Source of the DNA: JAEHCY01 sp964519095
Lineage (GTDB): Bacteria > Pseudomonadota > Gammaproteobacteria > Chromatiales > Chromatiaceae
Direction of reading: 5' to 3'
DNA: 19,652 nucleotides
Assembly (NCBI GenBank): GCA_964519095.1
Contig: CAZFHV010000047.1
Location: 1-19,652, forward strand
Below are positions 1 to 7,233 of the stretch, one piece after another. The position numbers and the translations under genes were made by a program. Position 1 is the stretch's first letter. Each line of letters starts with the position of its first letter. Below the pieces are notes generated by a model, which saw only the letters and a list, made by a program, of their open reading frames with translations, made no database searches and had not been told where the DNA came from.

Positions 1-1326
1 CTCCGGCAGGTGGCCCGCCAGTTCCCCCAGCTCGCGCAGGGGGAACTCCTGTCCCTCCTTGCCGAGCTCTCGCCACACCCCCACGGCCACGTGTCTCAGG
101 CCGATGGGCGCCCGCTCCCCCGCCGCCAGGTAGGCCGAATGGAGAGCGGCGTTGCGGATCTGTCCCCCGGTGAGGGCCACCGCGGTGGCCAAGAGCTCCG
201 GGGAGAGGTCCGGCTCCCGCGGGGCCCTGGGGGGCAGCAGCCGGGCCCAGAGGGCCACTCGGCTGGCCACGTCCGGTCGGGGGAACTCCACCACCATCTG
301 GATGCGCCGCGTGAAGGCGGCATCCATCTGGCGGCGCAGGTTGGTGGTGAGGATGCAGGGTCCCTCGTGGGACTCGATGCGGGTGAGGAGGTGACTCACC
401 TCCATGTTGGCGTAGCGGTCGCGGGCCTCCTTGATTTCGCCGCGCTTGGCAAAGAGGGCGTCGGCCTCGTCGAACTGCAGCACCATGGGGCGTCCGTGGG
501 CGGCGGTGAAGAGCCGATTGAGGTTCGCTTCGGTCTCGCCCACGTACTTGCTGATCAGACGGCCGAGATCGATGCGGTAAAGGGGCCAGCCCAGGGTACC
601 GGCCAGCACGCTCGCGGCGAGGGTCTTGCCGGTGCCCGAGGGCCCGGCGAACAGGGCCAGGGGTCCACCCACCCACTGGCCGCCCCACTGCTCCACGACC
701 GTGTGGCGGTGCTCGATCCAGAGCAGGAACTCCCGCAGCATCTCGAGCCGGTCGGGGGGCAGGACCAGGTCGTCCCAATCGGCCTGGAGGGGCACGGGCT
801 CGGCGCCGGGGGGTGCCACCAGCGGGGCGGGGCGTCCCTCCAGACGCGCGACCAGCCCCGGCTCCGGCTGCAGAGGGCGCCAGGGGTCGTTGTGGTCCGC
901 GCTCAGCAGCCGGCTGCGCACCAGGGGGGCCTCCGGGGAGATGACCTGGCGCAGTGCCTCCGATTCGTGGGGCTCCAGGGCCAGCAGCTCCTGGATGAGG
1001 GCCCGGGAGGGGTAGGGCAGCCCCTGGCCGCCCTGGAGCGCGAGGTACATCCAGCCGAGGCGGGGCTCCAGCTCCGGACCGACCACGGCGGCCAGCACGT
1101 CCCACTCCATGGGGGAGAGCCTCTCACCCAGGAGGCGCTCCCAGGCGGCGCCCGGTTGACGCAGGGCCTCCACCCGAGACTGGATGACGCGCAGCCGCTC
1201 GATCTCGGGCTCCGCCACCTCCTGGCCCTGGCGGCTCTGGGACAGGCAGTAGCCGAGAATCTGCAGCCGCTCCCACTCGGGGGCGAGCTGCACCAAGAGG
1301 GGGGCATCTGGGTGGGCGGCGTTCAG
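1..1326 (-). CDS. eCIS AAA+ ATPase, 3' end beyond the window
   Basis: AAA+ ATPase of the kind that closes extracellular contractile injection system operons (Afp15/Pvc15-like), thought to help assembly. The frame stays open to base 1, so the C-terminus is missing; 442 codons are visible. Counting from 1326, a Walker A motif GPSGTGKT lies near residues 228-235 and a Walker B-type FDEAD near 285-289. These are followed by a sensor-1-like ILTTN and an arginine-finger-like FTRRI segment. The N-terminal ~200 residues are helical and unrecognised. No ATG exists at the 5' end: the frame meets the upstream stop as CTGA (1326-1323), which mimics an ATGA coupling overlap, so CTG at 1326 is my preferred start. 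GTG at 1293 and TTG at 1296 are the first standard alternatives, and neither has a clear ribosome site. Family call is secure; the start is not. Confidence 0.85.
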   Translation of the reverse strand, partial: MNAAHPDAPLLVQLAPEWERLQILGYCLSQSRQGQEVAEPEIERLRVIQSRVEALRQPGAAWERLLGERLSPMEWDVLAAVVGPELEPRLGWMYLALQGGQGLPYPSRALIQELLALEPHESEALRQVISPEAPLVRSRLLSADHNDPWRPLQPEPGLVARLEGRPAPLVAPPGAEPVPLQADWDDLVLPPDRLEMLREFLLWIEHRHTVVEQWGGQWVGGPLALFAGPSGTGKTLAASVLAGTLGWPLYRIDLGRLISKYVGETEANLNRLFTAAHGRPMVLQFDEADALFAKRGEIKEARDRYANMEVSHLLTRIESHEGPCILTTNLRRQMDAAFTRRIQMVVEFPRPDVASRVALWARLLPPRAPREPDLSPELLATAVALTGGQIRNAALHSAYLAAGERAPIGLRHVAVGVWRELGKEGQEFPLRELGELAGHLPE

Positions 1327-2345
1327 GGTCCTGCCCCGTAGAGGGTGACCAGCACCGGGTTGCTGCGCAGGGTGATGGACACCCCGTCGGCCCCCCGCAG
1401 GTAGGTGCGCTCGGCATAGAGCACCGCCTGGCCCGCCCGATCGCTGAAGGGCAGGGCCGTCGCCTCGGTGTGCGCATTGGCGACCGCCCCGGGATCGATG
1501 CGGGCATCCTGGAGATTGAAGGGGGCACCGGCCCCCTGGGGCTGCCAGCCCTCGAGGGGGCTCCAGACCTCCCAGCGCAGCCGCACGGGGCTGCCGGGCT
1601 GGCCCGCCACCCAAGCGGCGGGCGTGAAGGCGGCCAGCTCGGCGCTGCCCAGGGCCAGGGCCAGGGACCAGAGGCAGGCGCCATCGCTCACCAGGCAGAG
1701 GGCAGGGACCCAGTCCTCGGTGCTGGTGGCGGGTTGCATGGGGCGCACCGGCGGCGGCATGGCCGGTCCCGCCCCCGTGCGGGCCGCCAGGTTCGCGCGC
1801 ACCCCCAGACCCAGGGCACCCACCAGGGGCGCGGGGACCGCGGGCTCCCGGGGCATCACCGGGGCCAGGCTGACCTCGAAGAGGGCCGAGGGGCGGTAGA
1901 CCGTGTCGCCCTGGGTGGACCAGAGCTGGTTCAGCTGGTCGAGGCCCAGGTTGAGAAAGATCACCTGGATGAGGAAGGTCTCTCCCTCCACCTGGATCTC
2001 GAAGAGGGGCTGCTCGTGGAAATGGCGCAGCACCTCGCCCATCACCCGCAGGTCGTTCTCCCCCGCATTCAGGGGGGCCTCGTCCACGCAAAAAGGGGTG
2101 GCCAGGCAGTGCAGGCGCAACAGCCAGGTCTGGCCGGGCAGCAGGTCGGACTGGAACCCGGAGGGCTCGAAGCGGAAGAAGAACAGGTTGAGCCGGTGGC
2201 TGGTGTCGCTCTCCGCGGGGGCGGCCGCCGCGGGGGTGCCGAGCAGCACCTTGACCCGGCTGGTGGTGGCGCTGTTGATGCCATCGGAGAGGTCGTCCGC
2301 CAGCCCGCGACAGACCTGGGCGAGGGAGGAGAGGCCGACGGCCAT
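1323..2345 (-). CDS. DUF4255 (Pvc16/Afp16-like) tail terminator protein
   Basis: 340 aa. Residues ~1-190 match the DUF4255/Pvc16 N-terminal family. Signs are an opening helix with GLADDLSDGINSATTSRVKV, then NLFFFRFEPSGFQSDLLPG and a conserved stretch around LRVMGEVLRHFHEQPLF. In Afp and PVC particles the related protein caps the distal end of the tube and sheath and sets tail length. After a Pro-rich linker (~195-215) there is an extra ~120-residue part rich in beta-type sequence (LRWEVWSPLEGW), longer than the minimal family member, whose role I cannot name. ATG at 2345 follows the upstream gene by 4 bases with GAGAGG about 11 bases ahead. Its stop overlaps the ATPase frame, which suggests translational coupling. 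Confidence 0.85.
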   Translation of the reverse strand: MAVGLSSLAQVCRGLADDLSDGINSATTSRVKVLLGTPAAAAPAESDTSHRLNLFFFRFEPSGFQSDLLPGQTWLLRLHCLATPFCVDEAPLNAGENDLRVMGEVLRHFHEQPLFEIQVEGETFLIQVIFLNLGLDQLNQLWSTQGDTVYRPSALFEVSLAPVMPREPAVPAPLVGALGLGVRANLAARTGAGPAMPPPVRPMQPATSTEDWVPALCLVSDGACLWSLALALGSAELAAFTPAAWVAGQPGSPVRLRWEVWSPLEGWQPQGAGAPFNLQDARIDPGAVANAHTEATALPFSDRAGQAVLYAERTYLRGADGVSITLRSNPVLVTLYGAGP

Positions 2346-2349
2346 GGGG

Positions 2350-3339
2350 CTACAAGCCTCTCAGGTAGTTCCGGCTCAAGAAGCCATCGTCCCCCCAGGC
2401 GGTCGCCCGGTGCTCGGGTTGAGCGGGGGCGACCACCACCACCTCGATGCGACCGATGTGCAGGCGGGCGGCGGGTTCGGTGGAGGCGGGAGGTGGAGGC
2501 GCCCCGGCCGCCTTCGCGCCGGCCGGCAGGGGCGAGAATCGCCCCTGCTGTGGGTGGGCCTCGCCGGGGGTCGCCCGAGCTGGGGACTTGAGGCCGACCG
2601 CTGGGCGCGGGCCTGGGTCGGCCGAGGCGCGGGTCTGGGGCGGCGCCTCGCCCGCGGCCGCGTCGAGGCGGCTGGCGGCGGAGACTGGGCCAGGCCCGCT
2701 GTCCAGCCCCGCTTGGGGCTCGGCGAAGGAGCCGGCGGGATAGCCCGGCATGGGGTCGCTGGACTGCATGGGGAACGGGGCGGGCTCCCTCGGCCCCCTG
2801 GCGCGGTAGAGGTCTCCAGAAGGGGTGCCCCGACCCGTTGCCCGTCTCGCATTCTCTTTGCCTTCATTCGGTTCAACAGGATGAGTAACGCCCTCGAGGA
2901 TCGTGGCGACCGGATTCCAATCGGTATGCGGCCCGGAGGATCCCACATCTTCGGACGGATGAATCGGCTCTGGGGCGACAGACCGCTCGGGTCGGTGCTC
3001 GTTCTCCAACGGTGGCGCACGTTCCTGTATCACAGGCTTCCGGCTATCAGCGCGGGGCGATGCGTCATGTTCCCTAAGGTTCACGGCCGGGGCGGGGAGT
3101 GGGTCCTGCCAGAACAGACCGGCATCCCCAACCCGAGGGTCGGATGGCACCGCAGGCAAGCCGCCGCCGCCATCCTTCTGGAGTCGGTAGAGGGTCAAGG
3201 CGCCCCCCTCGTCGTCGGGCTCTTCGAGCTCGAGGGGCGCCGCCTCGATGTGGAGGTCCTGGCTGCGGCGCAACCAGCTTCCGGGCGCCGGCAGGGGCCG
3301 GAGGGCATCATTTAGGGTGTCGGAGAGGATGCCCATCAC
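2350..3339 (-). CDS. eCIS-associated disordered protein with C-terminal IGRIEV motif
   Basis: 329 aa, with no enzymatic domain recognised. The N-terminus (MGILSDTLNDALRPLP) looks ordered. The middle, from about residue 60 to 290, is Pro/Ala/Gly/Ser-rich and probably disordered. The C-terminus has LHIGRIEVVVV, then after a short spacer DGFLSRNYLRGL. A short IGRIEV(R)-type strand followed by a DYL-type tail is, from memory, recurrent in small eCIS proteins encoded beside DUF4255 genes; its function is not established. The start is GTG at 3339, giving a GTGA overlap with the preceding stop, or ATG at 3336, giving a TGATG overlap. Bases ~2820-3100 are visibly less GC-rich than their surroundings, as expected for a weakly constrained linker. 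The inferred role is adaptor or tether in the particle. Confidence 0.7.
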   Translation of the reverse strand: MMGILSDTLNDALRPLPAPGSWLRRSQDLHIEAAPLELEEPDDEGGALTLYRLQKDGGGGLPAVPSDPRVGDAGLFWQDPLPAPAVNLREHDASPRADSRKPVIQERAPPLENEHRPERSVAPEPIHPSEDVGSSGPHTDWNPVATILEGVTHPVEPNEGKENARRATGRGTPSGDLYRARGPREPAPFPMQSSDPMPGYPAGSFAEPQAGLDSGPGPVSAASRLDAAAGEAPPQTRASADPGPRPAVGLKSPARATPGEAHPQQGRFSPLPAGAKAAGAPPPPASTEPAARLHIGRIEVVVVAPAQPEHRATAWGDDGFLSRNYLRGL

Positions 3340-4157
3340 TGAGCCATCCCGCGGGCGGCGTCGATGAGCCGCAGGTACTGCCCCCGCCGCTCTTGAGGCA
3401 GGGCCAGGATCTCTGCCTCGCCCCAGTGGTAGTGGGAGGCGATGCGGTGAACCTCTCCGAGCAGGTCCCCGACCCCCTCAAACAGCGCCCCGTAAGGGTT
3501 GAGGCCCACCGCGCTGACCTTGCCACACTCTGGACAGGGGGCGGCCACTTCCAGCACCAGGGCCGGGGAGAGGGCCTCTAGGGCCGCCTCGATCTGGGCC
3601 AGTGCCTCGGCAGGGAGGGTCTCGGGCCAGGATGGCCCGAGCGCCGGCGTCACCACCAGGCTGCGCAGGAGCTCTCCGTGACGCCGCTCGGGGGGAAGCC
3701 CGAGCAGGCGGATCTGATCAGCCCCCGTGGGGAGGCGCAGGATCAGGGTCTGATCGCCCACCTCGAGGCGGGTGTGGGGATAGGCCTCGGCCGCGGGTTT
3801 GACGGGGAGGTCGGCGAAATCCAGGTAGAAGTCGAAGGGTGCGCTGCACTGGGGGCAGGCGGCGTCGTACCAGCCAGCCTCTCGACCGAGGAGCCGCCAC
3901 AGCTCCCGCATGAGGTACTGACGGTCGGCCACGCAGAGGGCGTCGACGAGGGCCTCGGTAGGCGCGGCGCCGGCGAGCTGGGCGAGGCCCTCCTCCAGGG
4001 CTTGGCTAACGGCCCGGGGCATGGTGTCGGCACCCTCGGCGATCTCCGCCAGCCGCAACTGCAGACGACCGTCGGGGGGCCGGAAGCGATAGTCCCGCCG
4101 CACCCCCTGGGGCGTGGGGAGCCCTCCCGGCAGATCTCCCTGGAGCCTGGTGGTCAT
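3336..4157 (-). CDS. Zinc-motif baseplate assembly chaperone-like protein (T4 gp51-like type)
   Basis: 273 aa. Two zinc-binding pairs are visible, CPQC (101-104) and CPEC (208-211). They flank a region with LDFADLPV and a helix containing DRQYLMRELWRLL. This layout matches proteins of phage-tail-like clusters usually labelled T4-type baseplate hub assembly chaperone or phage baseplate protein. The last ~45 residues (EVHRIASHYHWGEAEIL, then LPQERRGQYLRLI) resemble the short gpE/DUF6760-type tail-assembly helix found in the same loci, here at the end of the longer protein. It lies 22 bases after the tube gene and overlaps the next gene by a few bases, so it is co-transcribed with the structural genes. 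The family is assigned by motif and context; the exact function (assembly factor or structural baseplate part) is uncertain. Confidence 0.65.
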   Translation of the reverse strand: MTTRLQGDLPGGLPTPQGVRRDYRFRPPDGRLQLRLAEIAEGADTMPRAVSQALEEGLAQLAGAAPTEALVDALCVADRQYLMRELWRLLGREAGWYDAACPQCSAPFDFYLDFADLPVKPAAEAYPHTRLEVGDQTLILRLPTGADQIRLLGLPPERRHGELLRSLVVTPALGPSWPETLPAEALAQIEAALEALSPALVLEVAAPCPECGKVSAVGLNPYGALFEGVGDLLGEVHRIASHYHWGEAEILALPQERRGQYLRLIDAARGMAQ

Positions 4158-4179
4158 GGCCGAGACTAGGGGTACGGGA

Positions 4180-4689
4180 TCAGGTCTCCGCCGGCTCCGG
4201 GACGCTGGAATCCCGCTCCCAGCCCTCGTGCTGCAGGACCACGCTCTGGATGCCCACCGCGTTCATGGTGCCCGCATCCAGGTCCGGCAGGGCCTGGTAC
4301 TCGGAGACCCAGGCGCGGAACACCTTGTAGGAGAGGGCCACCTGCCCCTGGAGGTTGAGGACGTTGATGACGATGTCCTTGCGAAAACCCTTCAGCGACA
4401 TGGCCTTGTCGCCGCCGATGTTGTTCACCAGGTTGGCCCAGTTCTCGAAGACGGGGTCGTGGGAGAGGCCCTGCTCCAGGGTGATGGGCTCGTAGCTGGT
4501 GCCTCCGGGCAAGATGCGCTCGTGGCTGGGGTCGCCGGCGGTGCGCCACTTGACCGGCTCGGTCTTGCGCTTGAGCGCACTCATCTTCTTCAGGCCCGCT
4601 ACGGGCTTGCCGTCGAGGAGGATCTGGAATTTGAAGGTTCTGTAGGGATCGTAGCGGTGGGTGTTCACCGGAAACATGGGGGCAGCCAT
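4180..4689 (-). CDS. eCIS inner tube protein (phage tail tube, gp19-like)
   Basis: 169 aa, the usual size of a T4 gp19/Afp1-type tail tube subunit, which stacks as hexameric rings inside the sheath. Family signs are the N-terminal YDPYRTFKFQILLDGKPVAG, then the KMSALKRKTEPVKWRTAGD loop, GTSYEPITLEQGLSHD, FENWAN, and a C-terminal half with VLNLQGQVALSYKVFRAWVSEYQALPDLD and QSVVLQHEGWERD. The start is ATG at 4689, preceded by AAGGAG with about 9 bases of spacing. It is placed directly after the sheath gene, the standard order in contractile injection systems. Only this one clear tube paralogue is in the window, whereas Afp/PVC loci carry several; others may lie to the left. Confidence 0.9.
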   Translation of the reverse strand: MAAPMFPVNTHRYDPYRTFKFQILLDGKPVAGLKKMSALKRKTEPVKWRTAGDPSHERILPGGTSYEPITLEQGLSHDPVFENWANLVNNIGGDKAMSLKGFRKDIVINVLNLQGQVALSYKVFRAWVSEYQALPDLDAGTMNAVGIQSVVLQHEGWERDSSVPEPAET

Positions 4690-4721
4690 CGTTCATCTCT
4701 CCTTGCTTAGCTCTCGCCCGG

Positions 4722-6266
4722 CTATTGCTGGGCGACCTTTTGCTGGATACGGACGATCACGAACTCGGCCGGTTTGAGTGGGGCGAATCCGACCAGTACG
4801 ACGACCATGCCCCGGTCGATGTCGTCCTGAGTCATGGTCTGGCCCAGGCCACAACGCACGAAGTAGGCATCCGAGGCCTTCTCGCCCTGGAAGGCCCCCA
4901 CCCGGAACAGCCCGTTCATGAAGGACTCGATGTTGGTTCTCAGGCTCGACCAGAGGCGGTGGTCATTGGGCTCGAACACCGCCCACTGGATGCCGTTGTA
5001 GATGCTTTCCTCGATGAAGAGGGCGGTGCGTCGCACCGGGACGTAGCGCCACTCCGGGTTGGCCCGGGTCGAGCGGGTGCGGGTTCCCCAGACCACGGGT
5101 CCGTAGCCGGGCATGCGCCGGATGGCGTTGACGCCGGCGGGGTTGAGGTAGTCCTGCTCCGCGTCCTCCACCACGAACTCCAGGGAGGCCACCCCCAGGA
5201 GCGGGAACTCGATGCCCGCCGGGGCCTTCCACACGCCCCGCCGGCTGTCGGTCTTGGCCCAGAGCCCGGCGGCCAGGGCGGCCGGGGAGACCAGCAGGGT
5301 GCGCGGCGCGGCCGGGTTGGCGTCGGAGTTGTAGAAGGGGTTGGCCGAGCGCACCCAGGGGTAGTAGAGGACGGCATAGGTGGATGTCGGCAGGTCAAGG
5401 TTGTTGACGCCCGTCTCGTCCGTGAATTCGTCGCCCGGTGGCGGGTCGATGATCAGCATGCGGTTGCGCATGGTCTCGCAGTGGGCGATGCCCAGGTTGA
5501 TGATCGCCTCCTCGGCATCCGAGCCCCAGGCCAGCCCGGGCAGCAGCAGGATGTTGATGTCGCGCACCTTGAGCAGGGCGCTGAAGATGTCCTGGTAGTC
5601 ATCCTGGGCCGGCGGGTCGCCGTCGTCCCCGTCGTCCAGCGTCACCGAGGTGGTGGCGTTCGCCTCCAGGCGGGCTCGCAGGTCGGCGGCGGTACCGACC
5701 CTTTCCACCCGTACCAGCTTGGAGGCGGAATTGATGACGCTCACCATCTCGGTGGGGGTATCCGCCTCGGGGACCAGTTCCCCCAGGTTCTCCAGGGGGG
5801 TGAACTCCCCGTCCTCCGCTCGCCCCACTTGGGTGAGAAAGAGGGTGTCGGCACCGAGGACCTTGCGCGTGAAGCGCAGCGTCAGGCCGTCCCCCCAAGT
5901 GCCCGGATTGGCCGCCGTCACCCGCAGCAGGTCGGTGGTGTCGCCGACATCGCGCAGGGTCGCGTTCGCCTCCTCGCCACTACCCTCGGCGAGGGCGCGC
6001 ACGATGTACGCCTTGGCGCCCCCGTTGAGGAAGAAGGCGCTCACCCCCTGGCCCATGGCGTCGCCCTGGGCAGAGCTGTTGTCCTCCCGCAGGCCGCCGA
6101 AGCTGCGCTCGTAGTCGTCGAAGCTACTGATCAGCACCGGGCTGCCCACCGGGCCCTGGGTGAGGTAGCCGATGAAGCAGGCGGTGGCGGTGCCCACGCC
6201 CTCGATGGCGCGTGTGCCGCTGGGTAGCTCCTCGATATAGACGCCGGGGTGGAGATAACTGGCCAT
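4722..6266 (-). CDS. eCIS contractile sheath protein (phage tail sheath)
   Basis: 514 aa, typical of a full tail sheath subunit; sheath contraction drives the inner tube through the target envelope. The N-terminus HPGVYIEELPSGTRAIEGVG and the following ACFIGYLTQGPVGSPVLI are family hallmarks, as is the C-terminal domain with WAVFEPNDHRLWSSLR, IESFMNGLFRVGAFQG, and YFVRCGLGQTMTQDDIDRG, ending in VGFAPLKPAEFVIVRI. The middle (~100-260) is the variable outward domain, with an Asp-rich loop (DDGDDGDPPAQDD) near residue 215. ATG at 6266 has GAGGA about 8 bases upstream. It is the second gene of the operon. Only one sheath gene is visible, against three paralogues in Afp. Identification is very secure. 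Confidence 0.95.
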   Translation of the reverse strand: MASYLHPGVYIEELPSGTRAIEGVGTATACFIGYLTQGPVGSPVLISSFDDYERSFGGLREDNSSAQGDAMGQGVSAFFLNGGAKAYIVRALAEGSGEEANATLRDVGDTTDLLRVTAANPGTWGDGLTLRFTRKVLGADTLFLTQVGRAEDGEFTPLENLGELVPEADTPTEMVSVINSASKLVRVERVGTAADLRARLEANATTSVTLDDGDDGDPPAQDDYQDIFSALLKVRDINILLLPGLAWGSDAEEAIINLGIAHCETMRNRMLIIDPPPGDEFTDETGVNNLDLPTSTYAVLYYPWVRSANPFYNSDANPAAPRTLLVSPAALAAGLWAKTDSRRGVWKAPAGIEFPLLGVASLEFVVEDAEQDYLNPAGVNAIRRMPGYGPVVWGTRTRSTRANPEWRYVPVRRTALFIEESIYNGIQWAVFEPNDHRLWSSLRTNIESFMNGLFRVGAFQGEKASDAYFVRCGLGQTMTQDDIDRGMVVVLVGFAPLKPAEFVIVRIQQKVAQQ

Positions 6267-6330
6267 GGAATGTGTCCTCGCGAATGTCGTAGACCAGTGG
6301 CTGGCTGGTGGGGCCGCTCGGGGATGGGGA

Positions 6331-6730
6331 TCAGGTGGCCGCCCGTCCGACCAGGATCTGGACGCGGGCCTTCATGTTGGTCTCCGCCGCTGGATGGGCG
6401 TTGCTGAGCTTGAGGATCTTGGGCGCCACGGCGAACAGCCCTACGCCTCCGTTGGCGTAGAGCTGGGGTCCGAGCAAGGGCAGTGCGGCCGTGTCAGTGG
6501 TGCCGTCACCGACCTTGAAGCTGATCTTGGGCCCGTAGAGGCTCGACTGGATGGCGAAGAGGGCGATCTTCCCGCTCTCCGCCGGCTGGAGCTGCACNNN
6601 NNNNNNNGGTGGTGTTGGGCTTGATGATCAGATCCACCAGGTCGTAGGCATCCACGGCCTGGGCGTGCTCGATGGACCAGGCGGGACCGCCGTCGAGCTC
6701 GATCTTGAGGCTGCACTTGAGATTGGGCAT
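6331..6730 (-). CDS. Small first protein of the eCIS operon, interrupted by an N gap
   Basis: Two pieces flank the N run at 6598-6607. The first 41 codons (MPNLKCSLKIELDGGPAWSI..., ending LIIKPNTT) read from ATG 6730 down to 6608. The last 88 codons (VQLQPAESGKIALFAIQSSL..., ending VQILVGRAAT) read from 6597 to the stop at 6331. The two frames differ by one base when ten Ns are counted, so the Ns are a placeholder and the true missing length should be a multiple of three. The joined protein would be about 130 aa, beta-rich, with no signal peptide or membrane segment. I do not recognise the family with certainty. Its place at the head of the operon, directly before the sheath, suggests a particle component. 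No strong ribosome site precedes the ATG. Confidence 0.7.
6598..6607. other. Assembly gap (10 N)
   Basis: Ten consecutive Ns fall within the first eCIS gene. The flanking coding frames do not match across ten bases, which indicates an arbitrary gap length and not ten truly unread bases. Confidence 0.95.
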
Positions 6731-7154
6731 GAGGATGTCTCACTCTAGAAAGGTGTCGTCAGGATCTCCCCGAAGTGGGACGAATGCCCATCGCCGCTGG
6801 GTGGTGCCTCGCCGAGGATGCTCAGGGAGATCCTCGGCGGGACCGGGGAACCGGGGCCCATCCCGCGAGGCTTTGACCCGAGATATCGGCCATTAGGCTT
6901 GAGGTTAGACCATGGCGGGAGGATGTACAGGGCGGCTCAGGAAGCTCTTTTTCGGTCTGCGGAGCAGTTCACGGTTCCCCCCGGGAATGGTTGCTCACGC
7001 CGGTCGCTGGTCTCCTGGCCTTTGATTCCCCGCGAGCATCGGGCCAGTGCCCAATGCGTGAGCCGACCCACCCAGTGGGGCATGGGCCCTAACCCTCGGC
7101 CGCCACAAAGGGCGAAATCGCTGGGGGATCAATGGGCTATTCGGGTTTCTGACT
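6731..7154. other. Divergent intergenic region between the eCIS operon and tonB
   Basis: About 420 bases carry no convincing gene. The one long open frame across it has no family features and poor codon character. The region must hold the promoter of the minus-strand eCIS operon, but I see no good sigma-70 -35/-10 pair for it. It contains a 10-bp inverted repeat (6810-6839), a tandem ACCGGGG pair near 6842-6857, a weak sigma-54-like match on the minus strand (7031-7046) and a weak IHF-like match (7127-7139). Confidence 0.6.
6810..6839. repeat. 10-bp perfect inverted repeat upstream of the eCIS operon
   Basis: CGCCGAGGAT (6810-6819) and ATCCTCGGCG (6830-6839) are perfect reverse complements separated by 10 bases. 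There is no T-tract on either side, so a terminator is unlikely. It lies about 80-110 bases before the first eCIS start codon and could be an operator or a leader RNA hairpin. Confidence 0.6.
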
Positions 7155-7170
7155 TGGCCCAAGAGTTGCG
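7155..7170 (+). promoter_or_regulatory. Candidate sigma-54 promoter of tonB-exbB-exbD
   Basis: TGGCCCAAGAGTTGCG fits the -24/-12 pattern TGGCACG-N4-TTGCW, with the invariant GG and GC exactly 10 bases apart. Transcription would start near 7181, about 53 bases before the tonB ATG. A sigma-70 reading over the same bases (TTGGCC, 17 bases, TATTTT) is possible but weaker. A GAFTGA-type sigma-54 activator is encoded in this window. Confidence 0.5.
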
Positions 7171-7233
7171 AACTATTATTTTTTGCCCTGTTCTGCAGCG
7201 GGACTGGGTGGATTCGACCAGGCAAGAGACGAG

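Noticed and set aside
10..1341. 443-codon open frame on the plus strand
   Set aside because: It is antisense to the AAA+ ATPase, whose Walker motifs read clearly on the minus strand; the translation is low-complexity Gly/Gln/Leu/His-rich as expected of a GC-rich shadow.
1470..3315. Two long overlapping plus-strand open frames
   Set aside because: They lie antisense to the DUF4255 and IGRIEV-motif genes and show no family features; minus-strand spacing, overlaps and ribosome sites support the minus-strand genes.
1..6730. Prophage or R-type pyocin
   Set aside because: DUF4255, the AAA+ ATPase and the IGRIEV-motif protein are eCIS features, and no capsid, lysis, integrase or regulatory phage genes are seen in the window.
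7183..7233. TTG-initiated extension of tonB
   Set aside because: The TTG coincides with the predicted transcription start and would place 17 polar residues before the membrane anchor; ATG 7234 is more natural.
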